NCBI RefSeq assembly: GCF_900079725.1
Contig: NZ_LT599032.1
Span: 1,952,209-2,016,208, forward strand
DNA length: 64,000 nucleotides
Reading direction: 5' to 3'
Origin: an uncultured Dysgonomonas sp.
Lineage (GTDB): Bacteria; Bacteroidota; Bacteroidia; Bacteroidales; Dysgonomonadaceae
This document shows, in pieces, positions 62,627-64,000 of the stretch. Below the pieces are notes generated by a model, which worked only from the letters and a program-made list of their open reading frames with translations, did not search any database and was not told where the DNA came from. The stretch's first letter is position 1. The number at the start of each line of letters is the position of its first letter. Made by a program: the position numbers and the translations under genes.

Positions 62627-63466
62627 TTATTGTTTTAGTTTAGCTCTTATCATCCGGTCTTTCTTACTTAAATCCTGAGACAAAGCAACGTCTGTAAAGC
62701 CCTTTGTTTCAAGTATTTTTACAGTCTCTGCACCTTTTGCCTGATTAATCTCAAAATAAAGCCTTCCGGCCGGAGTTAATAAATTCAGCGCTATATCTGC
62801 TATCCGCTTATAGAACAGGAGCGCATTATTGTCGGGTACAAAGAGAGCCGTATGAGGTTCATATTCCAGTACATTCTGTTCCATTTGCTCCTTTTCACTT
62901 TCCAACACGTATGGCGGATTGCTGACAATAATATCATACTTCTTATCGGTGGGATAATCTCCCAGCACATCTACCCTGCCAAACGAAATATCTGTTGAGT
63001 TTGCTTTTGAATTAAGTACAGCCACATCCAATGCTTTATACGAAATATCCCATGCCGAAACCAAAGCCCTGTCCATATTTTTCGCCAAGGCAACGGCAAT
63101 AGCTCCACTACCTGTACCGATATCCAACAGGCTCAACCCTGATTTTTTATTTTCAGAGAGAATAAGCTCTACAAGCTCCTCTGTTTCAGGACGGGGAATA
63201 AGTACATTCCGATTAACAAAAAACGGTAACCCATAGAATTCCGTTTCTTCTATAATATATTGTATCGGTTCATATTGCTTCAGACGGTTCAGGATAACAT
63301 CTATCTGGTCGTGTAATTCAGGTGTAAAAACAGGCGGATCGACACATACTTGCAGATAAGGCTTCTTTGTAATATACTCTATTATAATACGCGTAAATCC
63401 CGAAATTTCACTTTCGGGATAATACGCTTCCAATGATTCTTTTATGTGCGAAACTACCTTACGCAT
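62627..63466 (-). CDS. prmC: Release-factor glutamine N5-methyltransferase
   Basis: A 279-residue SAM enzyme that methylates the GGQ glutamine of RF1 and RF2. The N-terminal helical domain (VVSHIKESLEAYYPES) leads to a Rossmann domain with LLDIGTGSGAIAVALA (about 110-125). The catalytic motif SNPPYVLESE follows near 183. Several in-frame ATGs exist (63505, 63484, 63478, 63466). I chose 63466 because it aligns with the family start and gives the smallest overlap (8 nt) with hflX. It is second in the hflX-prmC-recX-comF row. Confidence 0.92.
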   Translation of the reverse strand: MRKVVSHIKESLEAYYPESEISGFTRIIIEYITKKPYLQVCVDPPVFTPELHDQIDVILNRLKQYEPIQYIIEETEFYGLPFFVNRNVLIPRPETEELVELILSENKKSGLSLLDIGTGSGAIAVALAKNMDRALVSAWDISYKALDVAVLNSKANSTDISFGRVDVLGDYPTDKKYDIIVSNPPYVLESEKEQMEQNVLEYEPHTALFVPDNNALLFYKRIADIALNLLTPAGRLYFEINQAKGAETVKILETKGFTDVALSQDLSKKDRMIRAKLKQ

Positions 63467-64000
63467 CGTTAGCTTCATCGTCATACTTCTGAAAAAGAAA
63501 ATCATTATACGGATAGCGCTCTATATGAATAGCTTTTACCCGTTCGTAAACTTTCTTTTTCAATTCATCAATATTGATCTTTTGTTTTGCCGAGATAAAG
63601 ATGCAATCATCGTGCAACTTGTGCATCCACGATTTCTCCAGTTCCTCCAGAGATATATTCTCTTTTGTGGCAGGCGTCAGATCATCCTCATCTTTTGGCG
63701 TGTAGGTAAAAGCATCTACCTTATTAAATACCAGAATAGTAGGTTTCTCTTCCTTGTCTATCTCCAAAAGCGTTTTATTCACCACCTCAATCTGTTCTTC
63801 AAAGTTTGGATGGGAAATATCCACTACATGAACCAGCAAATCCGCTTCACGAACCTCGTCCAGTGTAGATTTGAAAGATTCTACCAAGTGAGTCGGCAAC
63901 TTACGGATAAATCCTACCGTATCCGATAACAGAAACGGAAGATTGTCAATAATCACTTTGCGCACTGTTGTATCCAATGTGGCGAAGAGTTTATTCTCTG
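63459..64000 (-). CDS. hflX: GTPase HflX, C-terminal part (cut by the window end)
   Basis: The frame is open to the window edge, so only about the last 180 codons are present. The edge reads ENKLFATLDTTVRK, the switch I region of HflX, so an apparent start at 63977 is just an internal TTG. The G3 motif is LLSDTVGFIRKLP, G4 is VFNKVDA and G5 is FISAKQK. HflX binds ribosomes and splits or rescues stalled 70S particles under stress. Its stop overlaps the beginning of prmC. The N-terminal domain and Walker A lie outside. Confidence 0.93.
   Translation of the reverse strand, partial: ENKLFATLDTTVRKVIIDNLPFLLSDTVGFIRKLPTHLVESFKSTLDEVREADLLVHVVDISHPNFEEQIEVVNKTLLEIDKEEKPTILVFNKVDAFTYTPKDEDDLTPATKENISLEELEKSWMHKLHDDCIFISAKQKINIDELKKKVYERVKAIHIERYPYNDFLFQKYDDEANDA

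Noticed and set aside
63459-63977. Separate small GTPase gene starting at 63977
   Set aside because: The start is TTG inside the conserved HflX switch I sequence and the frame stays open to the window edge, so it is a truncated hflX.

Overview
The window looks like the chromosome of a Bacteroidota species, most likely order Bacteroidales. A Dysgonomonas-like genus is my impression only. The support is a complete SusC/SusD polysaccharide utilisation locus with a hybrid two-component regulator, further TonB-dependent receptors with an N-terminal carboxypeptidase-like domain, Bacteroidota-specific families (DUF4249, DUF4834), AT-rich DNA, and promoters of the TAnnTTTG (-7) type rather than E. 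coli -10/-35 boxes. No prophage, plasmid, CRISPR array or intact insertion sequence was seen. Only one tRNA gene is visible. Many apparent N-terminal extensions begin at TTG and were trimmed to the first good ATG.

Layout. 1-4.8 kb: NADP isocitrate dehydrogenase behind a secreted esterase, a repeat-filled gap, then an OmpR-type regulator with its histidine kinase. 5-8.1 kb: a DEAD-box RNA helicase and a divergent exported FKBP isomerase. 8.2-23.6 kb: a glycan utilisation locus (GH2 beta-galactosidase, hybrid two-component regulator, lipoprotein, SusC, SusD, GH30). 23.7-27 kb: a small unknown protein, tRNA(CAU), phospholipid genes psd-pssA, and prs. 27.3-35.6 kb: cytoplasmic alpha-amylase, then a dxs-trkA-trkH-capA-like row. 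36-39.7 kb: a siderophore-type TonB receptor and a PepSY membrane protein. 39.8-47.8 kb: a GH2 mannosidase/glucosaminidase-like enzyme, a GC-rich structured repeat, an orphan terminase-small-subunit-like gene, a TonB receptor/DUF4249 pair and DUF4834. 47.8-52.2 kb: NodB deacetylase/GT2 pair, a DUF4026-DUF2314-like protein, trpS. 53-58.5 kb: a heavy-metal RND efflux operon. 58.6-61.3 kb: GH78 rhamnosidase. 61.5-64 kb: hflX (cut by the window end)-prmC-recX-comF.

The glycan theme dominates. The PUL would sense glycan with the HTCS, bind and import it with the lipoproteins and SusCD, and cleave it with the GH30 and GH2 enzymes; a beta-1,6-linked galactan or glucan is a reasonable but unproven substrate. 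The GH78, second GH2 and esterase suggest plant or host glycan foraging. 

The least explained material is in the long intergenic gaps. They hold mosaics of dispersed repeats, including two copies of a roughly 170-bp element with 16-bp perfect terminal inverted repeats, a partly tandem array near 52.3-52.9 kb, and a GC-rich imperfect palindrome near 42.9 kb. Also notable are a promoter-plus-terminator-hairpin leader directly before the PepSY gene and a perfect 15-bp inverted repeat over the probable promoter of the metal efflux operon. I did not find a clearly new multi-gene system.
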